Source: Rhizobium sp. CCGE531 (GTDB lineage Bacteria > Pseudomonadota > Alphaproteobacteria > Rhizobiales > Rhizobiaceae). From it: DNA of 64,000 bases. Below the pieces are notes generated by a model. It saw only the letters and a list, made by a program, of their open reading frames with translations. It ran no database searches and had not been told where the DNA came from. Position numbers and translations under genes: made by a program. Shown one piece after another: positions 43,847 to 54,179 of this stretch (positions are counted from its first letter, which is position 1; each line of letters begins with the position of its first letter). The stretch covers positions 659,001 to 723,000 of the forward strand of contig NZ_CP032684.1 in the NCBI RefSeq assembly GCF_003627795.1, written 5' to 3'.

Positions 43847-45055
43847 ATGACCGAGGTTTTCATTTACGACCATGTGCGTACGCCGCGCGGACGCGGCAAG
43901 AAGGATGGAGCGCTGCACGAAGTGCCCTCCGTCCGTCTCGCCGCCAAGACGCTGGAGGCGATCCGCGACCGCAACGGCCTCGACACCGAAACGGTTGACG
44001 ACATCATCATGGGCTGCGTCGATCCCGTGATGGAAGCCGGCGCTGTCATTCCGAGGGGTGCTGCCTTCGAAGCCGGTTATTCCACCAAGGCACCCGGCAT
44101 GCAGATCTCGCGCTTCTGCGCCTCGGGCCTCGATGCCGTGAATTTCGGCGCGGCCAAGATCGCGCAAGGGGCTGACGATATCGTCATTGCCGGCGGCGTC
44201 GAAAGCATGTCGCGCGTCGGCTTGGGCATGTCCGGTGGCGCCTGGTTCATGGACCCTTCCGTCAACTTCCCGGCCTATTTCATGCCGCAAGGCGTATCGG
44301 CCGATCTCATCGCCACCAAATACGGCTTCTCCCGCGATGACGTCGACGCCTATGCCGTCGAAAGCCAGAAGCGCGCGGCTCATGCCTGGGAGAAGGGCTA
44401 TTTCCAGAATTCCGTCGTGCCGGTGAAGGATATCAACGGTCTCACCATCCTTGCCAAGGATGAGCATATGCGTCCGGGCACCGATATGCAGGCGCTGGCC
44501 TCGCTCAATCCGTCCTTCCAGATGCCCGGCGAAATGGGCGGCTTCGAGGCCGTCGGCATCCAGGCGCATCCGGAAGTCGAGCGCATCAACTATGTCCATC
44601 ACGCCGGCAACTCCTCCGGCATCGTCGATGGCGCCGCCGCCGTGCTGCTTGGCTCCAAAGCGGGCGGCGAGAGCATGGGGCTGAAGCCGCGCGGCCGCAT
44701 CAAGGCCTTCGCCAATATCGGCTCCGATCCTGCGCTGATGCTGACCGGTCCGGTTGACGTTACCGAGAAGCTGCTGAAGCGCAGCGGCATGACGCTTGCC
44801 GACATCGATCTCTTCGAGCTCAACGAAGCCTTCGCCGCCGTCGTGCTGCGCTACATGCAGGCTTTCGAGATTCCGCATGACAAGATCAACGTCAATGGCG
44901 GCGCCATCGCCATGGGCCATCCGCTCGGCGCGACCGGCGCGATGATCCTTGGCACGGTACTCGATGAGCTGGAACGCCGCGATCTCAACACCGCACTGGT
45001 GACACTCTGCATCGGCGCCGGCATGGGCACCGCCACGATCGTCGAACGCGTCTGA
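43847..45055 (+). CDS. Acetyl-CoA C-acyltransferase (thiolase)
   Basis: Thiolytic last step of beta-oxidation. The 402-residue product has the acyl-accepting cysteine in [11 protein letters not shown] (about residue 90), the second site in [16 protein letters not shown] and the third in [23 protein letters not shown] precedes the ATG. The 97 bp gap after the dehydrogenase holds two hairpins, CCTTCTCCCCC/GGGGGAGAAGG and GGCGGC/GCCGCC. The hydratase/dehydrogenase gene follows after 13 bases. A FadA-type role is more likely than acetoacetyl-CoA synthesis given the operon. Confidence 0.92.
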   Translation: MTEVFIYDHVRTPRGRGKKDGALHEVPSVRLAAKTLEAIRDRNGLDTETVDDIIMGCVDPVMEAGAVIPRGAAFEAGYSTKAPGMQISRFCASGLDAVNFGAAKIAQGADDIVIAGGVESMSRVGLGMSGGAWFMDPSVNFPAYFMPQGVSADLIATKYGFSRDDVDAYAVESQKRAAHAWEKGYFQNSVVPVKDINGLTILAKDEHMRPGTDMQALASLNPSFQMPGEMGGFEAVGIQAHPEVERINYVHHAGNSSGIVDGAAAVLLGSKAGGESMGLKPRGRIKAFANIGSDPALMLTGPVDVTEKLLKRSGMTLADIDLFELNEAFAAVVLRYMQAFEIPHDKINVNGGAIAMGHPLGATGAMILGTVLDELERRDLNTALVTLCIGAGMGTATIVERV

Positions 45056-45068
45056 GGGGAGGAAACCA

Positions 45069-47279
45069 ATGGCCTACACGAATTTCACTGTCGAAACAGA
45101 TGCAGACGGCATCGCCCTCGTCACTTGGGACATGCCCGGCAAGTCCATGAACGTCTTCACCGCCGAGATCCTGGAAGAGCTGAACGCCATCATCGATGCG
45201 ACCGTTGCCGATGTGGCGGTCAAGGGCGTGGTCTTCACCTCGGGCAAATCCTCCTTCTCCGGCGGCGCCGATCTCTCGATGATCAAGTCCATGTTCTCCT
45301 TCTATCAGGACGAGAAGGCGAAGGATCCGGTCGTGGCTACCCAGAAGCTCTTCGATCTCGTCGGGCGCATGACCGGCCTATTCCGCAAGCTTGAAACCTG
45401 CGGCAAGCCGTGGGTGTCGGCCATCAACGGCACCTGCATGGGCGGCGCTTTCGAACTGTCGCTGGCCTGCCATGGCCGTGTCGCGTCGAGCGCCAAGAGC
45501 GTCAAGATCGCGTTGCCCGAGGTCAAGGTCGGCATCTTCCCCGGCGCCGGCGGCACGCAGCGCATCTCGCGCCTGACGGATGCGCAATCCGCCTTGCAGA
45601 TGATGACGACGGGCCAGTCGCTGACGGCGGCGCGCGCCAAGGCGATGAACCTTTTGCATCAGGTGGTCGAGCCGGATCAGCTGATCCCCGCCGCCAAGCA
45701 GATGATCAAGGACGGATTGAAGCCCGTCGCCCCCTGGGACGAGAAGGGCTTCAAGGCGCCGGGCGGCGGCATCTGGACGCCGGCCGCAGCCCAGCTCTGG
45801 CCGGCGGCACCCGCCATCCTGCGCCGCGAGACGTCGGGCAATTATCCAGCAGCCCTCGCCATCCTCAAATGCGTCTATGAGGGCCTGCAGGTTCCCTTCG
45901 ATACCGGCCTGAAGATCGAGCAGCGCTATTTCACCCATGTGCTGCAGACCACCGAAGCCTATTCGATGATCCGCTCTTTGTTCATCTCCATGCAGGAACT
46001 CGGCAAGGGCGCCCGCCGCCCGGCCGGCCAGCCGAAGACGGAGCTGAGGAAGATCGGCGTTGTCGGCGCCGGCTTCATGGGCGCCTCCATCGCCTATGTC
46101 ACCGCGGCCGCCGGCATTCCGGTCACGCTCATCGATCGCGACCTCGAAGCGGCGACCAAGGGCAAGGGCGTCGGCGAGGGGCTGGTCAAGGATTCGATCG
46201 GTAAGGGAAGGCTGACGCAGGATGAGGGCGCCGCCCTGTTGTCCCGCATAACGCCGTCGGCCGATTACGCCGATCTCAAGGATGCCGATCTCGTCATCGA
46301 GGCGGTGTTCGAGGATCGCGAGGTCAAGAAGGCCGTCATCGAGGCCGTCGAAGCCGTGCTGCCGGCCGGCACCGTCTTTGCGTCCAACACGTCAACGCTG
46401 CCGATCACGGGCCTTGCGAAGAATTCCAAGCGCCCGGCCGATTTAATCGGCATCCATTTCTTCTCGCCGGTCGAGAAGATGATGCTGACCGAAGTCATCC
46501 TCGGCAAGGAAACGGGTGACCATGCGCTGGCCGTCGCGCTCGATTATGTCGCCGCCATCAAGAAGACGCCGATCGTCGTCAACGACACGCGGGGCTTCTT
46601 CGTCAATCGCTGCGTCTTCCGCTACATCCATGAAGCCTATGACATGCTGATCGAAGGCGTGCCCGCGGCCATGATCGAGAATGCCGCCAAGATGGCCGGC
46701 ATGCCCGTGGGACCCCTGGCGCTCAACGACGAAGTCGCCATCGATCTGTCCTACAAGATCCTGAAGGCGACCGTCGCCGATCTCGGTGGGAAAGCTGTCG
46801 ACCCGCGTCACATGCAGCTGATCAGCGGTCTCGTGGAAGGCGAGGGGCGTCTGGGCCGCAAGAATTCCAAGGGCTTCTATGACTATCCGCCAAAGCCGGC
46901 CAAGAAATCGCTCTGGCCGGGCCTGAAGGATCTCTATCCACAGAAGAAGGCCGATGAGGTCGATGTCGGCGTGCTGAAGCAGCGTTTCCTCGCCACCATC
47001 GCGCTCGAGGCGTCCCGCACCATCGAAGAAGGCATCGTCACCGATCCGCGCGAAGCCGATGTCGGCTCCATCCTCGGCTTCGGCTTCGCCCCCTATACCG
47101 GCGGCGCGCTGTCCTACATCGACGGCATGGGCGTCAAGGTCTTCGTCGAGCTCTGCGAAAAGCTGGCGGCCGCCTACGGCCCGCATTTCCAGCCGACGGC
47201 GCTGCTGAAGGATATGGCCGCAAAGGGCGAGACCTTCTACGGACGCTTTGATCCGTATGGCGTTGCGAAAGCAGCGTAA
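45069..47279 (+). CDS. Bifunctional enoyl-CoA hydratase/3-hydroxyacyl-CoA dehydrogenase (FadJ/FadB type)
   Basis: A 736-residue fusion performing the two middle steps of beta-oxidation. The N-terminal crotonase domain (1 to about 250) has [10 protein letters not shown] and the oxyanion-hole region [17 protein letters not shown]. The NAD-binding domain begins near 320 with [18 protein letters not shown], followed by SNTSTLPIT and the catalytic HFFSPV region. The C-terminal dehydrogenase domain shows [27 protein letters not shown] precedes the ATG. Last gene of the operon, closed by a terminator. Confidence 0.94.
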   Translation: MAYTNFTVETDADGIALVTWDMPGKSMNVFTAEILEELNAIIDATVADVAVKGVVFTSGKSSFSGGADLSMIKSMFSFYQDEKAKDPVVATQKLFDLVGRMTGLFRKLETCGKPWVSAINGTCMGGAFELSLACHGRVASSAKSVKIALPEVKVGIFPGAGGTQRISRLTDAQSALQMMTTGQSLTAARAKAMNLLHQVVEPDQLIPAAKQMIKDGLKPVAPWDEKGFKAPGGGIWTPAAAQLWPAAPAILRRETSGNYPAALAILKCVYEGLQVPFDTGLKIEQRYFTHVLQTTEAYSMIRSLFISMQELGKGARRPAGQPKTELRKIGVVGAGFMGASIAYVTAAAGIPVTLIDRDLEAATKGKGVGEGLVKDSIGKGRLTQDEGAALLSRITPSADYADLKDADLVIEAVFEDREVKKAVIEAVEAVLPAGTVFASNTSTLPITGLAKNSKRPADLIGIHFFSPVEKMMLTEVILGKETGDHALAVALDYVAAIKKTPIVVNDTRGFFVNRCVFRYIHEAYDMLIEGVPAAMIENAAKMAGMPVGPLALNDEVAIDLSYKILKATVADLGGKAVDPRHMQLISGLVEGEGRLGRKNSKGFYDYPPKPAKKSLWPGLKDLYPQKKADEVDVGVLKQRFLATIALEASRTIEEGIVTDPREADVGSILGFGFAPYTGGALSYIDGMGVKVFVELCEKLAAAYGPHFQPTALLKDMAAKGETFYGRFDPYGVAKAA

Positions 47280-47310
47280 GACAATAAGTTGCTACTGACG
47301 ACAAATAGAC

Positions 47311-47339
47311 GGGCCGCTTCTGTTGGGAGCGGCCCTTTT
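47311..47339 (+). terminator. Terminator of the beta-oxidation operon
   Basis: Stem GGGCCGCT (47311-47318) and AGCGGCCC (47328-47335), followed by TTTTGTTT, 32 bases past the last stop codon. Confidence 0.9.
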
Positions 47340-47555
47340 GTTTGCCATTTGCGTGCAGCTGATCGGCTGCAATCAGACGATGTCGTGAGCCGCTGGAAAA
47401 ATCGAGGTAAGAGGTCATCTCGGCCGGAGTGATGTATGGGAGCGCGCTTGACCGCTCATGGTTGTGGATATCGGAATTATCGCTGTGCAGAGAGGCTGTA
47501 TTGTTAAGCTCTGCGGCTGGTAGTCTTCACCATCGCAACAAAGATAGGTCGATAG

Positions 47556-48827
47556 ATGTCGCTGAAAGCAGTCCGGATGTTTTTGACTGGGCGGCGGGGC
47601 CAGGTTGCCCTTGCCGCGCTGGCATGGCTAGCCTACGGGGCGTTCTTGTCATCACCGCTCTTGGCTCAGGATGCAACGGTCGTGCCGTCCAAGCCAGCTG
47701 AGCTGAGTGCCGGCGCGCGTGTGCAGGCTATCACCGATGGGCTGGTGCGGGCATTCGACATCGGCCCGGATTTGAATCCGCAAACCCTCTTCAAGATACT
47801 GCCCGGCGACTGGACCAATATACCGCCGGATTTCTATCCCGGCGATGTTCCCGCAGACGGTCCGAAGATGCTGTGCGCGGCCATAAGAACGCACTTCAAC
47901 CAACCTCGCTCGGGCAATCCGATCTTTGACGGCTGGATAGGCCGGGAAGGCTCAAGTCGGTTTGAGCTGCGTCTGACAGGTGGCGGCAATTTCTATTGGA
48001 TATCCAACGTTCAAGATGAGATGCAACGACTCGGTCTCGATAAATCCACGGACGCAGCGATGGCACTCCAGCGCGGACTGCTGATGCAAAGGAGCGTTCA
48101 AGAGGGAGGCATCTTGCCGCTCAGTGATGACGTCGTCGGCATCACAAATACGGCTGAACCTTCCAGGATCAGTTTTTGGGTGCGATGCCCTAGCGACCCG
48201 GTAGATAGCGCGAGAAACGTGCGGAATATTCAACTCGTGAATACGATGAAGAAAAGAATGACAGAGCAGGCCGCATTTCTATCCTATGGCGCGGATGGAT
48301 CGGTGCCCTTCATACAGAAAATGCAAGGTGCTTGGACAATAGTCGACGAACTCTCTCGCTCCGATATCAGGAACAGGACGGTCTCGGATCTCTGCCATAT
48401 CCGCCGTATCGAAATGAGGGCGGAGCATCAGCCCCTGCCGATCCTGACGGCGCACGTCGCAGATACCTCCTCTTCAGAAGATCGCCCGGTGCCACCGGCG
48501 CAGGATGAATTTGAGCTGCGGCTTGCGGGTGACCGCGAGCTTCTGCGCGTACCACTTCACGATCCGATGCTGGACGTGAAGCAGCATCCGGAACGTTTCC
48601 ATGTTCCGCCTGCCGATGGGACAAGCGTCATCGCTGAGCGGCAGCGAAAGGAGGCCACTGCGTGGTATCGTCGGGCGGCTTTGTCGTCAGCGTTACCAGT
48701 TCATCTTGTTCCTGTTGACGAGGATACTTTGGTGGAAAGCGCGACCAGCGCATGGGGCAAGATGCGCGAGCCGTACGGCACTGGTATCGAAGTCTTCAAG
48801 CGCTATTGGCTGCGTTGTCCGACCTGA
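47556..48827 (+). CDS. Hypothetical secreted protein of 423 residues
   Basis: I do not recognise this family. The product begins with a basic segment and hydrophobic helix (VALAALAWLAYGAFLSSPLLAQ) consistent with a signal peptide cleaved near residue 38. The rest is hydrophilic, with cysteines in MLCAAI, VRCPSD, DLCHIRR and the terminal LRCPT that could form two disulfides. No repeats or catalytic motifs are visible. It stands alone behind the beta-oxidation operon and ends 6 bases from the convergent MFS gene. Third positions look somewhat less GC-biased than in neighbouring genes, which might mean recent acquisition. Confidence 0.7.
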   Translation: MSLKAVRMFLTGRRGQVALAALAWLAYGAFLSSPLLAQDATVVPSKPAELSAGARVQAITDGLVRAFDIGPDLNPQTLFKILPGDWTNIPPDFYPGDVPADGPKMLCAAIRTHFNQPRSGNPIFDGWIGREGSSRFELRLTGGGNFYWISNVQDEMQRLGLDKSTDAAMALQRGLLMQRSVQEGGILPLSDDVVGITNTAEPSRISFWVRCPSDPVDSARNVRNIQLVNTMKKRMTEQAAFLSYGADGSVPFIQKMQGAWTIVDELSRSDIRNRTVSDLCHIRRIEMRAEHQPLPILTAHVADTSSSEDRPVPPAQDEFELRLAGDRELLRVPLHDPMLDVKQHPERFHVPPADGTSVIAERQRKEATAWYRRAALSSALPVHLVPVDEDTLVESATSAWGKMREPYGTGIEVFKRYWLRCPT

Positions 48828-48833
48828 TCCAAC

Positions 48834-50036
48834 TCAAGCTGCTTTCTCTTGCCGCGTCCTCAGCGCAACGACGCCCCAGCCGACGAGAAGAAGGATCGCC
48901 GCCGCGTAGATATCGGCGGCTTCGGCAAATCCGAGCGCCTTCGACAGGAAGCCGGCCAGGATGGCGGGCAGGCTGAAGGCGAGATAGCTCTGGATGTAGA
49001 AGGCTGAAAGTAGCCCGGCGCGCTCGTCGGGCTTTGCCAATGGCATGATGCTTCTGACCGTGCCGAGGAAAGCTGCCCCGAAGCCCGAGCCAGCGATCAG
49101 CGTTCCCAAGGCGAGGATCGACACCGCAGCCGCATGCATGCCGGCGACAACAGTCAGTATGCCGAGCGTCATGCTCGGTATGCCGAACCTCATGAGCATG
49201 GTGGTGGATCTCTTGCGCAGCAGGAACACGCCCGCCGCACCGCTGATCGTCAAGGCCGCGACCACGGAGCCGCCGACCAGCGGCGCCGTGCTGCCGGTCG
49301 TCGCGCTGACGAGTGAAGGCACCAGCGACAGATAGAAGCCGGCGAGCGCCCAGACGGCGACGTTGATCGGCGTCAACGCAAGCAAGGTGCGGCGCACCTG
49401 CTGGGGAACGGCGACTTCCGGCTTCAGCGACGCAACCAACCCATTCCGCCGGCGCGTCGTCTCCGGCACCAGCCAGAGCAGTACGGCTTGCAGGATAAGA
49501 AGGATGAGCGTGACGATGTAGACGAGCAGGGTCGGCGCCGGCGCAAACTGGACCAGGAAGCTCGTGCCGAGCGCGCCGATCGCCATGCCGACAAGCGGCG
49601 CAAGACTGTTGGTGATCGACCCCTTGATCGGATCGAGATCGACAAGAGCCGCCCCGATGGAGCTTGCCGCGGCGCCCGTTGCCAGGCCCTGCACGATACG
49701 GGCGGCAATCAGCCAATCCGGACCCCTGGCCATTAAAAACAGCACCATCGCCACCATATTGAGGAGAATCGATGCGAAGATCACCGGCCGGCGTCCGAGA
49801 TGGTCGGAAATCGAGCCGACGATCAAGAGCGAGGCGAGGAGGGCAAAGGCATAGACGGCGAAGATCACCGTGATCAGCACCGGCGAGAAGGCGAAGGCCT
49901 GCTGGTAGAGGCGGTAGAGAGGCGTCGGCGCGGATGAGGCGGCAAAGAACAGCGCGCTCGTCGCAGCGTAGTAGAACGGCGCCAGACGTCTGGCCGATGA
50001 AATCGGTGCACTGGCGGTGGAATTGGGCTCGGTCAT
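48834..50036 (-). CDS. MFS transporter (drug-efflux-like)
   Basis: A 400-residue, twelve-helix major facilitator, with the motif-A-like loop GSISDHLGRRPVIFASI after the second helix and FYYAATSALFFAASSAPTPLYRLYQ at the start. This points to the drug/sugar exporter branch. It is divergent from a TetR gene, an arrangement typical of ligand-induced efflux pumps. Substrate unknown. Its stop lies 6 bases from that of the convergent hypothetical gene. Confidence 0.87.
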   Translation of the reverse strand: MTEPNSTASAPISSARRLAPFYYAATSALFFAASSAPTPLYRLYQQAFAFSPVLITVIFAVYAFALLASLLIVGSISDHLGRRPVIFASILLNMVAMVLFLMARGPDWLIAARIVQGLATGAAASSIGAALVDLDPIKGSITNSLAPLVGMAIGALGTSFLVQFAPAPTLLVYIVTLILLILQAVLLWLVPETTRRRNGLVASLKPEVAVPQQVRRTLLALTPINVAVWALAGFYLSLVPSLVSATTGSTAPLVGGSVVAALTISGAAGVFLLRKRSTTMLMRFGIPSMTLGILTVVAGMHAAAVSILALGTLIAGSGFGAAFLGTVRSIMPLAKPDERAGLLSAFYIQSYLAFSLPAILAGFLSKALGFAEAADIYAAAILLLVGWGVVALRTRQEKAA

Positions 50037-50174
50037 CGACTATATCCTAGTCTAAAGCTAAAAGATTGCGTTAGGCGCATATAGGATGCCCAGCGCACAA
50101 AAGCAAATAATTTGCCTTAGTGAATGGCGCCTGGTCATTCGCCAGCGGCAAAAGGGAAAGATTGGCAAAGGCTT

Positions 50175-50741
50175 ATGGGCTACAGAGAAAATCCCCGCCC
50201 CGGCGGGCGCAGTGCCAGAGTGCAGGCGGCCGTGCATCAATCCATCCGCGAGATGCTGGCGACGATGGATCGCGCCGACATCACCATCCCTATGATCGCG
50301 CAACGCGCCAACGTCACGCCTTCTACGATCTATCGTCGCTGGGGCGATCTTCAAGAGCTTCTGGCCGACGTCGCCGCCTCGCGCCTGCAGCCGGAAGGCG
50401 AGCCGGCGAGGATCGGCAGCCCCCGCGAGGATCTGGAAGCCTGGGCCGAGCAATATGCCGACGAAATGGCCTCCGGTGTCGGGCGGCAAATGCTGCGCGA
50501 CATTCTTTCGGCCGCCGACGCGGCAAATGCCGAGAAGTGCAGCGGTTATACGCAGCAGCAGCTGGCTGTTTTCGTTGCCCGTGCCATGGAACAGGGCGAG
50601 CCGTTTCCGACCCTGACGGAGCTGATGGACCACGTCATCTCACCGGTCATCTATCGCATCCTCTTCGACCAGGCGCCCGGCCCGGATTATGTTCGCAAGC
50701 TGGTTGCGAAAGTGATGCCGGAGGGAGCCCTCAAAACCTGA
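50175..50741 (+). CDS. TetR-family transcriptional regulator
   Basis: A 188-residue regulator. The N-terminal helix-turn-helix reads ITIPMIAQRANVTPSTIYRRWGDLQELLADV, followed by a ligand domain with the C-terminal segment PVIYRILFDQAPGPDYVRKLV that marks the TetR_C-type subgroup. AAAGG lies 7 bases before the ATG at 50175; an in-frame upstream start at 50124 is less likely. It probably represses the divergent MFS gene from the 138 bp gap, where ATCCTA and TAGGAT face each other at about 50044-50088. Confidence 0.9.
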   Translation: MGYRENPRPGGRSARVQAAVHQSIREMLATMDRADITIPMIAQRANVTPSTIYRRWGDLQELLADVAASRLQPEGEPARIGSPREDLEAWAEQYADEMASGVGRQMLRDILSAADAANAEKCSGYTQQQLAVFVARAMEQGEPFPTLTELMDHVISPVIYRILFDQAPGPDYVRKLVAKVMPEGALKT

Positions 50742-50995
50742 GGCATGGTCGCCGGCGCCAAACGACTCATCAACGGTTGGTTCAATTGTCATAGGCGGCG
50801 ACCCCGGTTGCGTTGCCCGCAACTGACGAACAAGTAGCCGGTGATATGCGCGGATAAATTGCTTAACCCATGGAATTACCTTGGGATACTCGCGCCTGGG
50901 TAAGAGTGGGCGCCAATTTGCTGTTGAAAAATAAGGAAAAAGATGGTGCTAATCACCACTAGTGAATTCAACGGCAACGCGAAGGGGACTGCTCA

Positions 50996-51421
50996 ATGCT
51001 TAATGAATTTAAGGCATTCATCGCCCGCGGCAATGTCATGGATCTCGCGGTCGGCGTGATCATCGGCGGCGCTTTCGGCGGCATCGTGAAATCGCTGGTT
51101 GACGATATCATCATGCCGATCGTCGGCGCGATCTTTGGCGGCTTCGATTTCTCGAACTACTTCGTAGGTTTGTCCTCGGCGGTCAATGCGCCGACGCTGA
51201 CGGCCGCCCGTGCCCAGGGCGCGGTTTTCGCCTACGGCAATTTCATCACCGTCCTCATCAACTTCCTCATCCTCGCCTGGATCATCTTCCTGATGGTCAA
51301 GGGCGTGAACACGCTGCGCACGCAGGTCGAGCGCAAGGAAGACAAGATTGCCGAGGCAGCACCGCCGCCGGCCGACGTCCAGCTGCTCACCGAGATTCGC
51401 GATCTTCTCGCGAAACGCTGA
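50996..51421 (+). CDS. mscL: Large-conductance mechanosensitive channel MscL
   Basis: Pentameric inner-membrane channel released by hypo-osmotic shock. The 141-residue product has the N-terminal amphipathic helix [41 protein letters not shown] with the first membrane helix, a periplasmic loop, a second helix ([23 protein letters not shown]) and a charged C-terminal bundle ([12 protein letters not shown]). AAGGGGACTGCTCA precedes the ATG. It stands alone with its own terminator. Confidence 0.96.
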   Translation: MLNEFKAFIARGNVMDLAVGVIIGGAFGGIVKSLVDDIIMPIVGAIFGGFDFSNYFVGLSSAVNAPTLTAARAQGAVFAYGNFITVLINFLILAWIIFLMVKGVNTLRTQVERKEDKIAEAAPPPADVQLLTEIRDLLAKR

Positions 51422-51442
51422 CGGCTTCGCTCACCCTGTTTA

Positions 51443-51473
51443 AAAGCCTCGGTCCCGCAAGGACCGGGGCTTT
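51443..51473 (+). terminator. Terminator of mscL
   Basis: Stem AAAGCCTCGGTCC (51443-51455), loop CGCAA, stem GGACCGGGGCTTT (51461-51473) with one G-T pair, followed by ATTC. Confidence 0.85.
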
Positions 51474-51563
51474 ATTCATCACCAAAATCGATCATTCGCT
51501 AAGGCAAAGTCATGGGATTTGTCCGCCGCTCTGCTTTATGAAGGCAGAAAACGGAGACTTTGC

Positions 51564-52730
51564 ATGTCGATACTAGATAGCCTCAGCCCGCGCGCGCTCG
51601 CAGCACCCGAAAGCGGGATCGTCGAAGTGGTCAATTATGCCCGTGGCCGCGAAGGCCTGCTGCCGCTTTGGGTCGGCGAGGGCGATCTGCCGACGCCGGA
51701 TTTCATAAACAGGGCCGCCATGGCCTCGCTCAATGCCGGCGAAACCTTCTACACCTGGCAGCGCGGCATTCCGGAGCTGCGCCAGGCACTCGCCGATTAT
51801 TATGGCCGGCATTTCGGCACCTCGCTGCCGATGGAGCATTTCTATGTCGTCGGCTCCGGCATGCAGGCGATCCAGCTTTCCGTGCAGGCGATCACCTCTC
51901 CCGGCGACGAAATGATCTATCTCTCTCCGGCCTGGCCGAATATCGCCGCAGCGCTGGAAATTGCCGGCGCCCGCTCGGTCGCCGTGCCGCTGCAGTTCGA
52001 GCACGGCAAATGGTCGCTCGATCTCGGGCGCCTGGAGGCGGCAATCACGCCGAAGACCAAGGGCCTGTTCATCAATACGCCGTCCAATCCGACAGGCTGG
52101 ACGGCGACCCACCAGGATCTCAGGGATATTCTCGCTTTGGCGCGCAAGCATGATCTCTGGATCATGGCCGACGAAATCTATGCGCTTTACTATTATGCCG
52201 GCGGCCGCGCGCCGAGTTTCCTGGACATCAAGGAAGCCGACGACAAGATCCTCTTCGTCAATTCCTTCTCGAAGAACTGGTCGATGACCGGCTGGCGCGT
52301 CGGCTGGATCGTCGCGCCCGCCGAACTCGGGCAGGTCATCGAAAACCTCGTGCAATATTCGACCTCCGGCGTCGCTCAATTCATGCAGAAGGGCGCGGTC
52401 GCGGCGCTGAACGAGGGCGACGATTTCGTCCGCTCCAACATCGCCAAGGCGACCCGCTCGCGCGATATCCTCTGCGACGCGCTGATCGCCACCAATCGCG
52501 TGCAGACGCTGAAGCCGGATGGCGCGCTCTATTCCTTCCTGAAGATCGACGGCGTCACCGACAGCCGCAAGACCGCCATCGACATCGTCGACAAGACCGG
52601 CGTCGGCCTGGCGCCTGGTACGGCCTTCGGAAAGGGCGGCGAACTCTTCATGCGCGCCTGCTTCCTGCGCGATCCGGTGCAGGTGGCGGATGCTGGGGAG
52701 AGGTTGAGCCGGTATATTTTGGGGTTGTAG
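51564..52730 (+). CDS. Class I/II PLP-dependent aminotransferase
   Basis: A 388-residue fold-type-I aminotransferase. Visible features: LPLWVGEGDLPTPDFI near the start, the tyrosine/asparagine region NTPSNPTGW, the DEIYALYYY segment, the PLP lysine in NSFSKNWSMTGWRVGW and the carboxylate-binding arginine near the C-terminus (MRACFL). CGGAGACTTTGC precedes the ATG. The amino-acid substrate cannot be told from this alone. It stands alone between mscL and a family C repeat. Confidence 0.88.
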   Translation: MSILDSLSPRALAAPESGIVEVVNYARGREGLLPLWVGEGDLPTPDFINRAAMASLNAGETFYTWQRGIPELRQALADYYGRHFGTSLPMEHFYVVGSGMQAIQLSVQAITSPGDEMIYLSPAWPNIAAALEIAGARSVAVPLQFEHGKWSLDLGRLEAAITPKTKGLFINTPSNPTGWTATHQDLRDILALARKHDLWIMADEIYALYYYAGGRAPSFLDIKEADDKILFVNSFSKNWSMTGWRVGWIVAPAELGQVIENLVQYSTSGVAQFMQKGAVAALNEGDDFVRSNIAKATRSRDILCDALIATNRVQTLKPDGALYSFLKIDGVTDSRKTAIDIVDKTGVGLAPGTAFGKGGELFMRACFLRDPVQVADAGERLSRYILGL

Positions 52731-52779
52731 GAGTGGCCTGTGTGCTGCAGCTGGCAGCTTTCGACTTGGCTGGTCCTGA

Positions 52780-52970
52780 TACCCCCCTCTGTCGCTTTCG
52801 CGACATCTCCCCCACAAGGGGGGAGATTGGAAACGCGTGGCGGCCTCTCGCATCAAACCAAAATCGTATCTGCTGAAACCAAAGCTTATTGCCTGTGCCG
52901 GACGTACGGCAAACTCCCAACGATCTCCCCCCTTGTGGGGGAGATGTCACGACAGTGACAGAGGGGGGTG
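52780..52970. repeat. 191 bp element with terminal inverted repeats, family C copy 2
   Basis: Arms 52780-52827 and 52923-52970 are inverted copies like those at 30883-31073. In the left arm the first hairpin reads TGTCGC/GCGACA instead of TGTCAC/GTGACA, a compensatory double change. It lies between the aminotransferase and galE. Confidence 0.85.
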
Positions 52971-53139
52971 AACACTCTCCGTATCAAGCAGTGCCGCCAA
53001 TCCATAAAATGCAATCGATCCGCGAAAGCCCACCCTAACCATTCCCGCAATCTTTCCCGCCAGCCCTCCCGTTTTTAATCAATTTCGCAGGGGAAGCGGC
53101 CTCATATGGGGCCGATAAGACTTGGCGGGGACGCGAAGA

Positions 53140-54177
53140 ATGACTGTCTTGGTGACGGGCGGGGCCGGTTATATCGGCAGCCACATGGTCTGGAGATTAC
53201 TTGATGCGGGCGAGGACGTGGTCGTCCTCGATCGCCTGTCGACCGGTTTCCGCTGGGCCGTTCCACCGGCGGCGCGCTTCTATCTCGGCGATATCGCCGA
53301 TGAAGCGCTCCTGCAGACGATTTTCGCCGAAAACCATATAGAGGCCATCATTCATTTTGCCGGTTCGGCCGTTGTTCCCGTGTCGATCGAGGATCCTCTT
53401 GCCTATTATGAGAACAACACCGGCAAGACCCGCATCCTCATGAGCGCCGCCGTCAAGGCCGGCATCCGCCATTTCGTCTTTTCGTCCACCGCCGCGGTCT
53501 ACGGCCAGCAGCCGGCGGATAAACCGGTCGGTGAAGACGCGCCGTTGCGGCCGGAATCTCCTTACGGCCAATCCAAGCTGATGTCCGAACTGATGCTGCG
53601 CGATGCCGCCGCGGCCTATGATTTCCGCTATGTGGCGCTGCGTTATTTCAATGTGGCCGGCGCTGATGCCGAGGGGAGGGCGGGGCAATCGACCAACGGT
53701 GCCACCCACCTTATCAAGGTCGCCTGCGAGGCGGCACTCGGCCGTCGCGCCCAGGTGGAGATTTACGGCACCGACTATGCGACGCATGACGGTACCGGCG
53801 TTCGCGACTATATTCACGTTAGCGATCTGGTCGAAGCGCATCTGACGGCGCTGCGGCATCTGCGCGGCGGCGGTCGCTCACTGGTCGCCAATTGCGGCTA
53901 TGGTCAGGGCTACTCGGTGCTGGATGTGCTCAACATGGTGATGCGTGTTCATGGCCGTGCCTTCCGCATCCATATCGCGCCGCGCCGGCCCGGCGATATG
54001 GCCAGCATTGTCGCGGATACGGCGATTGCCCATCGCGAACTGGGGTGGACGCCGCGATATAATTGCCTGGAAACGATCGTGCGCTCGTCGCTGGATTGGG
54101 AGCTTCGCCTTGCCGAACGCTCGGGCTTCGACGCGGCCGGGCTCCAGAAGATCTACGCCGCCCCGAGCATCCTGTAG
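53140..54177 (+). CDS. galE: UDP-glucose 4-epimerase
   Basis: NAD-dependent interconversion of UDP-glucose and UDP-galactose, supplying galactose for surface polysaccharides. The 345-residue product has the Rossmann motif VTGGAGYIGSHMV, FAGSAVVPVSIEDPLAYYENN, the Ser region FSSTAAVYG, the catalytic YGQSK and RYFNVAGAD. An in-frame TTG at 53122 is a weaker alternative start. Rhizobia often have more than one galE; with no exopolysaccharide genes here the paralogue is uncertain. It ends 2 bases from the convergent LysR stop. Confidence 0.92.
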   Translation: MTVLVTGGAGYIGSHMVWRLLDAGEDVVVLDRLSTGFRWAVPPAARFYLGDIADEALLQTIFAENHIEAIIHFAGSAVVPVSIEDPLAYYENNTGKTRILMSAAVKAGIRHFVFSSTAAVYGQQPADKPVGEDAPLRPESPYGQSKLMSELMLRDAAAAYDFRYVALRYFNVAGADAEGRAGQSTNGATHLIKVACEAALGRRAQVEIYGTDYATHDGTGVRDYIHVSDLVEAHLTALRHLRGGGRSLVANCGYGQGYSVLDVLNMVMRVHGRAFRIHIAPRRPGDMASIVADTAIAHRELGWTPRYNCLETIVRSSLDWELRLAERSGFDAAGLQKIYAAPSIL

Positions 54178-54179
54178 CC

